A stretch of DNA of 64,000 nucleotides. It comes from Sacculina carcini (taxonomy: Eukaryota > Arthropoda > Thecostraca > Sacculinidae). The stretch is taken from the NCBI GenBank assembly GCA_916048095.2, contig OU696578.1, positions 3,702,906 to 3,766,905 of the forward strand. The letters are read 5' to 3'. Position 1 is the stretch's first letter. The number at the start of each line of letters is the position of its first letter. This document shows, in pieces, positions 11,903 to 24,700 of this stretch. The position numbers were made by a program, and so were the translations under genes. The notes below the pieces were generated by a model. The model was not told the DNA's origin, ran no database searches, and saw only the letters and a program-made list of their open reading frames with translations.

Positions 11903-13674
11903 CCACAACTGCGAGGTCAATCGAGCGAATGCGAGCCACTAGAGCTTATACACGGCCATTCTATTGTGTGGTCAGAAGTGGGCCTTCATTGAAGACGTGT
12001 GATGATCTTCATCTGACGAGTATTTGTACAATTGAGCCCCGCGATTGTTGTTTATTTGCACACGTTCCGATGAGTATTTGGCTTCTTGGTACCTCGTACA
12101 TGGTGGATGATTTCGGCTGATGTTGTTCACAGATGTCATCGCACAGATATACGTAATCAGGATACTGTTGTCAGCTTTTGTCACTTCGGAGTTTGGCTTG
12201 ATCGGTGTCACGCTTGAATGCTCACGGTAGTTATTTGTTCACATTGTAGAGCACCATGTACATCTTCTAATGTCAATCGCCAACGGTAATGAGCAACTTT
12301 ACTGCGTCGATCGTTGATGTTTTTATAGTTCTGGACAATCGGTCGATTTTTGCTTGCTGTTCAGTGTCGTGTATCAGCGTGGTATCAAGAAAAGGAATAG
12401 GATTCCGTGGGATTAATAAGATTAGTTCGGAATAGGAACAGTATTCGCAGAGCCATGTATTATTTTTCATATAAATCTTGTTTCGTAATTCTTCTCTCTA
12501 TTTCCTCTTCTGTATTTTAACGTAATTTTATTCTCTCGCCGTTCTATCATTGCCATTCAATTATCTAGTGGTGTCTTGTCTACAGTTTAGTAATGTCTTA
12601 TACCCGGACGTTTCAAGGCCTTCATAGTAGCGGTTCATACTTTCAGTCATCTAGTCATATAGTCATCAGTCACTTAGTGGCGTATCGTGCCATCACGTTC
12701 CAATGCATCAATCTATGCATGTCGATACATACTCTCCTTGTATGCTTCGTTATATCTGTCCTTGTTACCAGATATATCATTCAATATCTCCTGTCCGTTA
12801 AGTTGCATATCAAATGCCCCAACTTAACTTCGGTATTTTCGCAGCCATATGCGAAAACCATATAATTCGTTTTGCCTTCATTTCTGTTCTCACCAGAGCG
12901 TGTGAGAATTACGGCATATACCTTCACCTCCTCTTCCGGTCAATTCGTCAGTCTATCAGTCAGTCCGTTTGTTATGCTGGTAGTCTTCCCCGCTAAGGCT
13001 TGTTTATACGTTTCCGGTCAAAATTTCACTTAATTTTCTGTTTTGTTTGCATTGTCTCGGCATTAATGCAATTGCATCAAATCAATTTCATCATTTTTTT
13101 TCTATTTCAACTTCGATTCGTTTACTCAACGTGCGTTTTGCTGCTTATTAACTTCAACTATATTAACTCCTACATGCTATGTTTGAGGTCGTGTTAGTCG
13201 TTCTGATAATGACGTACTCTCCACATCGTCCTTGTCTTATTTATTACCATCGTCTTCTTGGGGTACATTTTGTCTAATGATAGACTTCTTGTTGCTATAT
13301 ACGATAATTATACTGTTTATATTCATGGCGTAGACGTGCAGATAATCTGGCATTAATGTATCGTTCCTTGTAATCGTAGACATTTAGTTTTACTCTAAAT
13401 ATGGCTCTGATTTTTTATTTAAGGAAAAAGGAAATGCAAAACTTAATAGGAAAGCAGTGATTAACCACGTACCTTACAAATAATATTGAAGCACCAATGA
13501 TGATGAATGCGTTGCTGATGTCTTTCTTGAGCACCAGATGTAACAGGTCCAGAAGTCACAGAAGCAGATGTAATACATTTCGGGCGCTGTTGAAGATGTG
13601 TTCACGCTGTTGAAGATGTTTGTTTTCTTTTCAAAATTATCTACCTCCTTGGATCCGAGTCACGTTGCACCAAA

Positions 13675-14412
13675 TGTAACATTGTTGTCTTCAGTGATGA
13701 TAATTCTAGTGGAGCAGGCCTCTTAATGTTGTGCGCCGCGATAACGCTTGTTGTGCCGATTCCAAACAGTAGTTTTGTTGAAACAATGTATTTCGTCGTG
13801 ATATTGAAAGTTGCAGTTCTTAGCTCTATCGTCCTAACGTTATATTCAATGTTCTATACTATCTGTTCTGCCTGTATCTGCTAGTCTGTCTCTCCTGTCT
13901 GTCTTCCTATCTGTGCTCTTGTTCTCCATACTGCCGCTGCTCTTCTATTCCTATCTCCATACTGCCTATTCCGAATGGTGAAAACACTGTGCTTATATAG
14001 TGCTAGCTAGCGCCGCCTACTTCATTCTGCAGCTCCAAGTTGTGCACGACCTCATTAGTTACGAACCACAAGGTCACCACAATTCAACACGCCCGGCACA
14101 CGCACATAGCTTTACACACTGGTGTGGGTGATATATGCGTGTTCCCGTGCTTCTCTGGTTTTCTCTTAATGTCTTACAGTGTATGTGTGTGTGTCTACGT
14201 GTGTGCAACCAATGCTGTGTTCTGTATTCTAACTTACTGTGTTGACAGTGATGCATGTGTTTACGCTTCACTTCCTGTCCTAACTTCTATCCTATGTCAC
14301 TTTCAATGCACAACATACAATACACAATGCACAAAACAATCAACGATTACTAAATAAAGATATAAGAATACAAGTTATATACAACACCGCATGAAATATA
14401 AACATTGTTACA
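13675..14412 (-). repeat. Right LTR, 738 bp
   Basis: It is the same length as the left LTR and differs at a handful of sites (for example near 13724, 13750 and 14229). It is followed by the target duplication ATGAA at 14413-14417. Confidence 0.92.
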
Positions 14413-14700
14413 ATGAAAAAAAGCAATGATGTTTTTCAAATTGGTCTTAAATTCGTTTTATTAATGCACAGATTCAGAAAATGTTGTCAGCAAAACGAGA
14501 CAAGTTAATTGGATGGTCAAGTGTTTTCTTGACAAACGTATATTCAACGTTTTTTTTTAATGAAACAATGTTTTCTAAAGCAGTATCTATGTAAGATAGA
14601 TTTGATTGACGTACGTTCAAATACCTTTTGTATAGCAAGTAGCCTGCTGGTACGTATAAGCGGCTGGTTAAACCACTTGATTTAAATTGTTTTTTTTAAA

Positions 14701-15640
14701 CCATGGTTTTTTTCACAAGAAAAATTTTTTAAAAACGGTTTTCGTAGATGTAGAGATTTCGAAAAAAATTGGCGATATATCAAGGAAAGTTGAACCAAAT
14801 TAATTTGTTTTTGATTAGTAACCTGTTTTTAGAACTGGTTTTATGGATGGTTTCTTTGATGTGGTAATTTGTGTTCAAATACGTTTTTGTATATTAAATA
14901 TTTTTCCTCAGTCGTTTGTTTTTCTACACGAAAATATTGCCCGTTTTTCTGGTCAGGATTGCCACTCTGATTAATGCGACCCGCGTATATTCGTTATAAT
15001 CAAAATTTATGCCACCTGTTGTTTTTTTTAAAACAATTTCAGATTTTAGCATAAAAAAGGTTCTCAAACCCTGCTTTCTTACAAAATGATTAACTCAATA
15101 ATTGAATGCAAAGCTGTACTTTACATAGAAGTTCCGCACAGTACTGTGCAATCAATGATATTAGGGCTTTCAGACACATTATAGCAATTTTACTGTGCAT
15201 ATTTAATGATAATTCAATTTGATAGGATCACTAATAGCATGTATAACTCATGTGTTGATATAAAATAATCCATTCAACATCCCAAATATATAATTTCCAT
15301 AATTTTAATTATTTGCATGACTCTTCAAAAACAAAACAAAAAGAACGTGTTTTTTGGTCGCGGTTTTTTTTTGGCAAAAAACCATTGTTTTTTAAAACCG
15401 TCGGTTTCTTTTGAGGTCGCATCTCTAGTTCTACGTGGTGCGGTGTAGGTTTGTGCCGCATTGAATTGGATATCGCTATCAAAATCAGCTTCTGCATCTA
15501 TAAATGTGACGGAATCCTACAATTAATTCATTTGAGGTGAGTCAATTAACACGCATTTGTGCTGTAATGGATTCTTATATATCAAATCCACGTGGGTTGC
15601 GATTTGTTATTGCTTGCATACGAGCTGCTTTTGGCCAGTA
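14701..15640. other. AT-rich spacer with arm-related fragments
   Basis: A block at about 15005-15060 matches sequence inside both inverted-repeat arms (about 2160-2205 reversed and 9672-9727). Otherwise there are A/T homopolymer runs and short chance frames only. Confidence 0.5.
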
Positions 15641-15880
15641 TATTGACTTGTCGAATTAGTTGGTCCACCAGGGCTGTACCAGTAGTCCCGGTCAAATATG
15701 ATACGATCTTGTCAAGTAGCACCCATACAGTGGTATGTTTACCTTGTCGATTGCGTGGTCGCAAGTAATAATGCAATGTTCTCTTGGGGCAGCGCTTACA
15801 TACGATTGATTGATTTCATCATTACAGTTCACTTGCGTACCATCTCACATTGAAGTCTCCAATTACGGTTTTTGGTGCAA
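15640..15880 (-). pseudogene. Possible LINE endonuclease remnant
   Basis: On the minus strand VIGDFNV (15846-15866) is followed, about 60 codons later and in a broken frame, by TGTTGTALVDQLI (about 15660-15700). This resembles the GDFN and LIDHI motifs of APE-type LINE endonucleases in order and spacing. No other motif of the domain is visible and the frame is interrupted. This is a weak call. Confidence 0.25.
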
Positions 15881-16392
15881 TCAAGTAGGCGGTATTTGAA
15901 GTCTAATTAATTAAACTGGATGAAAATTCTTATAATTGTTTTCCCTCTCATCCCTCCTCTAATCTAGCAAAACAGATTATTTTTTGTAATTTTATTGTAA
16001 TGACGAGTTAGGCACTCTCATATAAAGCTGTAACATGAAAACCTAGACACATTGTAAAGTACATCAGTACATATCATGGAATTATTATATCAATTCATTT
16101 TGAAGCGTAGGTACAATCTCATATATCTACGAGACGATCGCCGATAGAGGGCGCAGTAATGCAATAATTAAGCTTGCTCCATAACATCTGCTTTTGTGTA
16201 GATTCTTAGAGCGTCGATGTTGCAAGTACTGGCATTTCTGGATAGCAAACGTGCCAGTAGCTGATAATGGTGTCCATATTGATAAATATTAACGATTCAG
16301 GTGTCATTCAGGATGAGTAAGTGCAAAAGATGTGAAATAGCAAAATGAGGTTGGCAAACTGTTCCAGCGAGTCACAGCGACGGCCATCAAGC

Positions 16393-16556
16393 ATACTTAC
16401 CTGGCTCAGGGGACACCGTGATCATGAAGCGGTTCCCCCAGGACGAGGCCCTTCCATTGCACTTCGGTTGGGTTGACCCCTGCGATTACCCCAAATGTGG
16501 GTAACTCGGGAGTATAATTTTTGATAGCGGGGTAGATGCGTTCGCGCTTCCACCCC
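16393..16556 (+). ncRNA. U1: U1 spliceosomal snRNA gene
   Basis: The U1 RNA pairs with 5' splice sites in the nuclear spliceosome. The sequence starts ATACTTACCTGG, the conserved 5' end that base-pairs with the splice site. It continues with a stem-loop I carrying GATCATGAAG (U1-70K site), a stem-loop II with CATTGCACTTCGG (U1A-type loop) and the conserved segment GACCCCTGCGATTACCCC. An Sm-binding site AATTTTTG lies at about 16516-16523, and the RNA ends in a 3' stem-loop around GCGTTCGCGC. Its length of about 164 nt matches animal U1. All the main functional elements look conserved. I could not identify a proximal sequence element upstream because that motif is lineage-specific. Downstream, ACAAACAGG near 16570 could be part of a 3' box. 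It could be a functional gene or a very young pseudogene. Confidence 0.93.
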
Positions 16557-16639
16557 AATTTTAGCAGTAACAAACAGGCTATTTGATGATCTTGTTTAGA
16601 CTGGTGGTGTCCGACCTATAAGAGTGCTGACTGACTGCT

Positions 16640-16850
16640 GACTGAGGCGGGTTGAGGGATATTTTATCAGAATTATTTATTTAAATATCAACATTTAGAC
16701 TTTTATATTGGTATATTTACTGGTTAAATTGTATTCGTTTTGTTTTATGGATTGAATATGTTACATGTTGAATAAATACATGTTGTTGTTGTTGTTGTTA
16801 AATATGAATTTCATTTTATAAATTATCCCGCACAACGGGCGTTCTTCAAG
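16640..16850 (+). mobile_element. Helitron-family 3' fragment
   Basis: AGGCGGGTTGAGGGATA and a terminal-type hairpin TCCCGCACAACGGGCG at about 16828-16843 match the tails of the bounded Helitrons. The CTAG terminus is missing, cut by the start of transposase-related sequence. A short (TTG)n run sits at about 16780-16799. Confidence 0.75.
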
Positions 16851-17011
16851 ACATTTGTGCTCAAGGCGCACAAATGAGGGTAAATTGGAAGGATGTGGCC
16901 CACTCATTGGGAGTCAACAGCAGCACAGCGTATAAGTGGTTGAGAAAAGGAACAATTCAAGCAAAACCAAAAGGTGGCTCAAAGTCAATAAAAACTGCAG
17001 AAATGATTGAT
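16846..17011 (+). pseudogene. Tc1-type transposase N-terminal fragment
   Basis: It is nearly identical to 47062-47221 and encodes the same helix-turn-helix region (VNWKDVAHSLGVNSSTAYKW). The match ends at GATTGATAAC, where unrelated A-rich sequence begins. The homology resumes only at 18330 with the segment encoding APAHSSVKSV. The central catalytic part is missing. Confidence 0.85.
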
Positions 17012-17290
17012 AACTAGGGCTGTCAAAAAAGTAACCTAAAAATCAGAAAAAAGTAACTTTATTTTCAAGAAAAAGTAACCTAAAAAAGTAACCTAAAAAT
17101 AACCTGAGTTTTAAAGTTATTATCACTTTTGTATCGTTTTATCACATGTTTATCATGACTTTGCTGATTAGTGCGCTATGTGAAATACACGGTTTGTTTG
17201 TTGTTTGTTTGTGAACATATAAAGTAACCTAATAACCAATAAAAAGGTAACCTAAAAATAACCTCCTTCAAAAAAAGGTCAATTTCTGTT
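17012..17290. repeat. Degenerate AAAAAGTAACCT repeats
   Basis: An irregular A-rich repeat with AAGTAACCTAAAAA units replaces the middle of the transposase copy. No coding potential is seen. Confidence 0.75.
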
Positions 17291-17725
17291 TGCAGTTCTG
17301 AATGAAGAAAATACACCAGTCCTTCTTTTTTATCATCTTTCCGAGTTGGTAATACTTTTCCACCCTCTCCGATCTGGTAACATTTTTACAACAAACAACC
17401 AAAAGTGACTTAACATAATTTAGCCAACATCGAAAAAAACAGCATAACTATCAAAATATAATTTTAAGTGGAAAGCTCATACAAATGCGAAATACACTAA
17501 TTGCAAATGTAAATATTTTTAGTAATGGTCGCAATAATGTTCTTTATATTTTTTCAATGGAACTTTTTATCAAATAGCACGTACTACAGTAGCGTAAACA
17601 CTGCATGTGTGAATGCCCCCCGTCCTCCCATATGTCAAACGTGGGATAATGGCGCTATCTCACGCCCTGAAAATCACGTGCAAATTCCTGTTCAAGTAAA
17701 TACGTACTGTCAAGTGCTACAGTGC
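17291..17725. other. Spacer, nothing recognised
   Basis: A 75-codon open frame (17525-17752) runs into the adjacent minisatellite and shows no family features. Confidence 0.5.
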
Positions 17726-18063
17726 AGTCTAATGTCTAAATATAATGTCTAATACACCGCCTAATACACTGTCTAATATAATGTCTAATATAATGTCTAA
17801 TACACTGCCTAATACACTGTTTATTACACTGTCTAATACACTGTCTAATACACTGTCTAATATACTGCCTAATATACTGTCTAATACACTGTCTATTATA
17901 CTGTCTAATACACTGTCTAATATACTGCCTAATACACTGTCTAATACACTGTCTAATATACTGTCTAATACACTGTCTAATACACTGTCTAATACACTGT
18001 CTAATACACTGTCTAATACACTGTCTAATATAATGTCTATTACACTGCCTAATACACTGTCTA
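17726..18063. repeat. 12-bp minisatellite, about 27 copies
   Basis: The unit is ACTGTCTAATAC with C/T and A/C variants. Twelve is divisible by three, so all phases stay open and give artefactual frames of 119-137 codons on both strands. The sequence just after it (about 18065-18145) also occurs near 32755-32820. Confidence 0.97.
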
Positions 18064-18329
18064 TACACAGTATCTGGTATAGAGAGCTCACACACATCGT
18101 ACTATACCACGCTCCAAACATCTCACGACACCCTCCGGTTCGTGGACATTTTATATAATGGAATTACACTATCCTGCGTACCCAAAAACGTATAAATATC
18201 GAGTAGCACGGATATTAAGATGAATATCAATTGCTAAATCCTAACAACAGAAATGTTGACATTTCTTGATCTTCAGACCTAATATTTCATCTCTTTTGCT
18301 ATTTATTCCTGACATATACTTTTATATAT

Positions 18330-19480
18330 GACAACGCACCGGCACATTCCTCCGTTAAGTCAGTGATTCATCCAGATGAAGATGTCAGGCTGCTGAGGCT
18401 GGCACCGTATTCATACTTACTGAACCGAGAAAAGAGGCACTGGTGTACGAGGGACATATATACAAGGGAAAGTGGTAGGTGAGCACATAAACATACACAG
18501 TTATACACAGACATGCACATGTACACAAATACATTGACGATAACGTAAACATGAGAAAGACGAGCAAGTGGGCATCAAGCAGACGGACATACACACCAGG
18601 GACATGCACGCATGGGATATACACGCACCGTCGTAATATACTTTTCCAGAGGATTAGTGTACGCCGGTGACTATTTCCACCGACCACCAAAACAATGCCA
18701 CGACCGTACGTACGGGTAGGGTGAGCACACAGACATACACGGACGTCGTCGGATCAAATACACGCGTCAGGCAAACACTGGGGGTTTCACTGTCACCAAG
18801 ACATCAGGTTAAACACTGTCGCGGCGGATCACACGATTGAAATGTACATCGAAAATAATAACAGGAATAAAATGTTTCAACATACATTTTTCGTGGCCCA
18901 CATTTTTTAAGTTTGGTCCCGCGGCCCCTCAAGAAAATCTCATGGCCCACGTTGAGAACCACTGGTCTAAACCACTAGAAAACGTAAATCACGAATCATT
19001 TTAGGAAAATGTCACTAAGAAAAAAGTTCCAGAAGAAGAAAGTGTCCAAAACATATTTCAGCAGCTGAACCCGAAAACAGCTTGAAACCGTAAATCTCCT
19101 GCTTAATGTTTCTAAAAGCGGGGTGGAACGCTTTAGCGCGAACGCGAAAGCTCCATGTAACAACACCTGTCAACTGATATAAGAGAAAGACCACTCAGAG
19201 CGCAATGGGCCCGACGACAGCGACAACTATGGTATCTGTCAAACGGTCTTCAAGCGATCGAACGGTGTACGAAATGCTCGCAAACACGTGCAACCGTATT
19301 TCACACTCAAGACCCATCGCCACATCTCATCAACGTGGTTAGCGATGCGCGAAATTCCCGAGAGAAATTCGCTGAGAGACCTATAGAAATTATCCTGAAG
19401 AAGTTAGGTCTGATTTTCTTGCTTAGGGCTGGTAGCTATGATGAAGAAAACTCCGCGGAATAGAGCGTCAAATGGTTGCA
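18330..19480 (+). repeat. Composite repeat, copy I (left part), with transposase scrap
   Basis: This matches 47720-48890 almost throughout. The first 130 bases encode the same broken transposase end (SVIHPDEDVRLLRLAPYSYLLN, then divergence). The rest is non-coding, including the pieces around TCGCTGAGAGACC and CCTGAAGAAGTTAGG. Copy II has the second half at about 32820-33040. Confidence 0.85.
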
Positions 19481-21379
19481 ATCATTTAGTGTGTACCAAG
19501 CGCTGATTATAAATAACAATAGATGCTGCTGTGTTAATGGTGTTATGCTGCACTCGTAATGTAGTTGACGCGGAATGACATGCACAGCACATACGACAGG
19601 AACGTGGGGCAGAATGAACTGCAGGGCTACATTTAGTACGGTTGAAGCGCCATCTGGAGTCTTGTTCGTTCGAGCAGCATTTCACATGGTTATCGGGCAA
19701 TAGAAGTATGGGGGGACACCAGTGTTATTTACTATACCTTTTACAATTGCATATGTCCCAGCTGAAATCAAAATTGCTATCAAAATCAATCCCAGCTAGA
19801 ACCACAATGTATGTTTTTGTTTTTTCATTTAATATCAAACCTAATTGTTATCAGTACATTTGATTGTATCTCACATGAACAATTTAGCATTTGTCGTAAA
19901 ACACAGCTACGTACTACTTAATATGTACTATTCAATTATGTGATATGGTATGTACTACAATTTCAATGCAGATATGTACCGTGTGTGCTTACTTTAATGA
20001 GGAACTTTATCAGTCAATATATCAATGTCAGCGAATAGGGCAACTGTTCTCGGAGACAACTCGCTAGCAAATCGTACACACACACACATACACCTACAGA
20101 AACATAAAACTTTCAGAGACGGTACATTTCGTCTTATGGCAAGTGTTCAGGCAATGCCTCCTAGACTACTCTATATACCATTTACAAGTCAATTTGGCAA
20201 AAGTGAGAATCAATTTGGTAATTCTTACAGCTTGAGGTGTAATTCGCATTCGTAATTCATAAACATATTGTGTATTAGTGTTTTAGTAACAAATTTATTA
20301 CTCATGCAAATGATATCAATTAATGCTTTCTTATGTTAAAGAATATATATAATCTAAGAAGCTGCCATGGAGGGATTTATTTTTTAGGAAGCCCATTAAA
20401 ATGATATGTCAAGTGATTGGGCTTAGCTCCGATTCAAGGTTGATATTTAAATAAACTATATATAATTAACTTGTTTTATTTATGTATTTCAATTAACTTA
20501 TGTAAGCTCAGGTAGCTGGCAGGGGAAATTCGTTTTCAGTAACAGACCTTCCACCTCAAGCCCAATATGCAGTGTGTGGTTGAATTCAACAAAAACAAAT
20601 ATATGCACAATAAACACATGAATACGACGACGCTACGTGACGACACAACACAACTCCACGAACACGGTTCTCGCTGGCCAACTGCCCCGAAACATGAAAC
20701 GCTTCAGCGTTCGACCGTTGTGTGCATCACTCATTCAAACGCAGCCAAATGGCGTGAAACCTCTGCATGAAATGCAGCACACACCATGGTATCCTCCCAT
20801 TAAGACACCCAAACATATCCTATCCTCCCAAATATTACGCATGAAAACGACACTGAAACCACAATATTTATCTTGTCATCGGCAAGGATTTTTTATGCAT
20901 CTCCCAAGTGTAAATGTTAACATTTTCACGGCTTGCCTTAATTTGATATTAAATGAAATTTGATATGCAATTCAACATGATTTAATTATCTGCAATGATG
21001 CCGTCCAGGTCTTCATACAGGCGCAGCGAGATATGATGGAATCCATGTATGGAGAAAATGCCGTTTGAATTGAGTGGCCGGAGCAGCGTGATTGGCGGAA
21101 TGTTTAGAAATTTTACACATGTAAAGCTATGCTCTACGTCACAGCCGCATTTGTTCATCAATTACCAAGTTGTTTTACCAATTTACATTAAACTAACATT
21201 CATTCATGGGCTCATAGATTATCAGAGCAGCAGCAAATCAACAACAACAACATGAATCTTGACAACAGAATAAAGATTGCATCAATATATAGACAACAAC
21301 GGTGTAACGGTTGAGACAGACGCATTATATTTCCACATTTGCAACAATATAACTATATAAAATGCAAGAGCAGACATCA

Positions 21380-21690
21380 AATTATCTCATCTAGGTATTC
21401 CCCTCTGGACGCTGCACCATAATATACTTCTACGCTGGAGGGGAATGGCTTGAGGTTCTGCGTAGTAAATTTCTCCATGGCTGAGTGAGCCGCATGTTCC
21501 AAAGTCCTGGTTCGCATCTCAACCAAGTTTGTGCCAGCTTGTCCTCTCCTCGCAGCCGATATTTCTGGAATGACTCTGCGGAGTTCTTCTTTGACAGATT
21601 ATTTGAAGGAGCTCCACAGAAATTCAATCGGGCTCAGTAAGTATGAATACGTTGCCATTCTCAGCAGCCTGACATCTTCACCTGGCTGAA
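21380..21690 (-). pseudogene. Tc1-type transposase C-terminal scrap
   Basis: It matches the fragment at 57430-57730, but with AATCCTGACATC where that copy continues to the DNAPAH motif. The frame is disrupted. An identical piece lies at 23350-23665 and a related one at 38190-38525. Confidence 0.75.
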
Positions 21691-21734
21691 TCCTGACATC
21701 ACACAGACACCTACAGAAACATCACACTTTCAGA

Positions 21735-21765
21735 GACAACAACAATGTATTTGTATAGCGCTGAC
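21735..21765 (-). repeat. LINE 3'-end-like motif
   Basis: The minus strand reads AGCGCTATACAAATACATT followed by GTTGTTG, which resembles the 3' tails of L2/CR1-type LINEs. It recurs at about 23710, 38565 and 55950. It is too short for firm assignment. Confidence 0.35.
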
Positions 21766-24700
21766 ACCAGAGCCGTAGCAACCGCCCCTCGTACCCCCCG
21801 GCCGGGGGGCCCCCGAATGTTGATGGGCCCCTTTGCTTCACGTACTATGTGATTATATCTAATAAATGCATTCAATATTCACAATGGGGGCCCCAATTGT
21901 TGCCTTCGGGGGGGGGGGGGGGCCATAATTCCTCGCAACGGCTCTGGCTGACACAGAAACAAGCGCGAAAGAGACAACAATGAGAAACAGCAGTACACAA
22001 TATCAAGATGTGAGAAAAGAAGTAGAAAATTCACAGAAAGGAAAAAAATATAATAATGGAATACGGAGGAGACGGAGACGGAATATAGACGGTACATTTC
22101 GTCTTATGGCAAGTGTTCAGGCAAGCCACCTAGACTACTACTACTACTCTATATACCATTTACAAGTCGATTAGGCAAAAGTGAAAATCAATTTGGTAAT
22201 TCTTACAGCTTGAGGTGGTAGTCGCATTGATAATTCATAATCATATTGTGTATTAGTGTTTTAGTAACAAATTTATTACTTATGCAAATGATATCAAGTA
22301 ATGCGTTCTTGTGTTTAAGAATATATATAATTTAAGAAACTGCCATGTATGGATATAATTTTTTAGGAAGTCCATCAAATTAATCTGTTAAGTGATTGGG
22401 CTTAGCTCCGATTCAAGGTTAATAATTAAATAAACTATATAGAAATAATTTATTTAATTTATGTATTTCAATAAATTTATGTAAGCTCAGGTAGCTGGCA
22501 GGGGAAATTCGTTTTCAGTCACAAACCTGCCACCGCAAGCCCAATATGCAGTGTGTGAATGAATTCAACAAAAACAAAGACACGCACAATAAACTTGTGA
22601 ATACGACGACGCTTCGTGTCGACACAACACAACTCCACGAACACGGTTCTCGCTGGCCAACTGCCCCGAAACATGAAACACTTCAGCCTTCGACCGTTGT
22701 GTGCATCACTCATTCAAACGCAGCCAAATGGCGTGAAACCTCTGCATGAAATGCAGCACACACCATGGTATCCTCCCATTAAGACACACAAACATATCCT
22801 ATCCACCCAAATATTACGCATGAAAACGACACTGAAGCCACAATATTTATCCTGTCATCGGCAAGGATTGTTTATGCATCTCCCAAGTGTAAACATTTTC
22901 ACGGCTTGCCTTAATTTGATATTAAATGAAATTTGATATGCAATTCAACATGATTTAATTATCTGCAATGATGCCGTCCAGGTCTTCATACAGGCGCAGC
23001 GAGATATGATGGAATCCATGTATGGAGAAAATGCCGTTTGAATTGAGTGGCCGGAGCAGCGTGATTGGCGGAATGTTTAGAAATTTTACACATGTAAAGC
23101 TATGCTCTACGTCACAGCCGCATTTGTTCATCAATTACCAAGTTGTTTTACCAATTTACATTAAACTAACATTCATTCATGGGCTCATAGATTATCAGAG
23201 CAGCAGCAAATCAACAACAACAACATGAATCTTGACAACAGAATAAAGATTGCATCAATATATAGACAACAACGGTGTAACGGTTGAGACAGACGCATTA
23301 TATTTCCACATTTGCAACAATATAACTATATAAAATGCAAGAGCAGACATCAAATTATCTCATCTAGGTATTCCCCTCTGGACGCTGCACCATAATATAC
23401 TTCTACGCTGGAGGGGAATGGCTTGAGGTTCTGCGTAGTAAATTTCTCCATGGCTGAGTGAGCCGCATGTTCCAAAGTCCTGGTTCGCATCTCAACCAAG
23501 TTTGTGCCAGCTTGTCCTCTCCTCGCAGCCGATATTTCTGGAATGACTCTGCGGAGTTCTTCTTTGACAGATTATTTGAAGGAGCTCCACAGAAATTCAA
23601 TCGGGCTCAGTAAGTATGAATACGTTGCCATTCTCAGCAGCCTGACATCTTCACCTGGCTGAATCCTGACATCACACAGACACCTACAGAAACATCACAC
23701 TTTCAGAGACAACAACAATGTATTTGTATAGCGCTGACACCAGAGCCGTAGCAACCGCCCCTCGTACCCCCCGGCCGGGGGGCCCCCGAATGTTGATGGG
23801 CCCCTTTGCTTCACGTACTATGTGATTATATCTAATAAATGCATTCAATATTCACAATGGGGGCCCCAATTGTTGCCTTCGGGGGGGGGGGGGGCCATAA
23901 TTCCTCGCAACGGCTCTGGCTGACACAGAAACAAGCGCGAAAGAGACAACAATGAGAAACAGCAGTACACAATATCAAGATGTGAGAAAAGAAGTAGAAA
24001 ATTCACAGAAAGGAAAAAAATATAATAATGGAATACGGAGGAGACGGAGACGGAATATAGACGGTACATTTCGTCTTATGGCAAGTGTTCAGGCAAGCCA
24101 CCTAGACTACTACTACTACTCTATATACCATTTACAAGTCGATTAGGCAAAAGTGAAAATCAATTTGGTAATTCTTACAGCTTGAGGTGGTAGTCGCATT
24201 GATAATTCATAATCATATTGTGTATTAGTGTTTTAGTAACAAATTTATTACTTATGCAAATGATATCAAGTAATGCGTTCTTGTGTTTAAGAATATATAT
24301 AATTTAAGAAACTGCCATGTATGGATATAATTTTTTAGGAAGTCCATCAAATTAATCTGTTAAGTGATTGGGCTTAGCTCCGATTCAAGGTTAATAATTA
24401 AATAAACTATATAGAAATAATTTATTTAATTTATGTATTTCAATAAATTTATGTAAGCTCAGGTAGCTGGCAGGGGAAATTCGTTTTCAGTCACAAACCT
24501 GCCACCGCAAGCCCAATATGCAGTGTGTGAATGAATTCAACAAAAACAAAGACACGCACAATAAACTTGTGAATACGACGACGCTTCGTGTCGACACAAC
24601 ACAACTCCACGAACACGGTTCTCGCTGGCCAACTGCCCCGAAACATGAAACACTTCAGCCTTCGACCGTTGTGTGCATCACTCATTCAAACGCAGCCAAA

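Larger units (their letters stand above)
11165..14412 (-). mobile_element. Complete LTR element without coding capacity
   Basis: Two direct repeats of 738 bp (11165-11902 and 13675-14412) begin TGTAAC and end GTTACA, and the element is flanked by the 5-bp duplication ATGAA (11160-11164 and 14413-14417). Next to the right LTR the minus strand reads TGGTGCAACGTGACTCGGAT (13653-13672), a primer-site-like sequence two bases from the LTR end, so I read the element as minus-strand. Against that, the plus strand of the LTR has a TATATAG box and a late AATAAAG, so orientation is not certain. The 1772-bp interior has no frame longer than about 90 codons and no RT, integrase or Gag motif. It looks like a non-autonomous or gutted copy that depended on another element. 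The LTRs differ at only a few positions, implying recent insertion into the right arm of the inverted repeat. Confidence 0.85.

Noticed and set aside
17726..18063. Possible CRISPR-like array
   Set aside because: The units are directly adjacent 12-mers without spacers, in a eukaryotic genome.
17729..18158. Frames of 119-137 codons on both strands (SNTL, LDSV or QCIR repeats)
   Set aside because: They are produced by a 12-bp minisatellite whose unit is a multiple of three.
22486..22525. GCTCAGGTAGCTGGCAGGGG, faintly similar to the U1 5' region, repeated in each transposon copy
   Set aside because: The splice-site-pairing end, the loops and the Sm site are absent. The resemblance is limited to a few bases.
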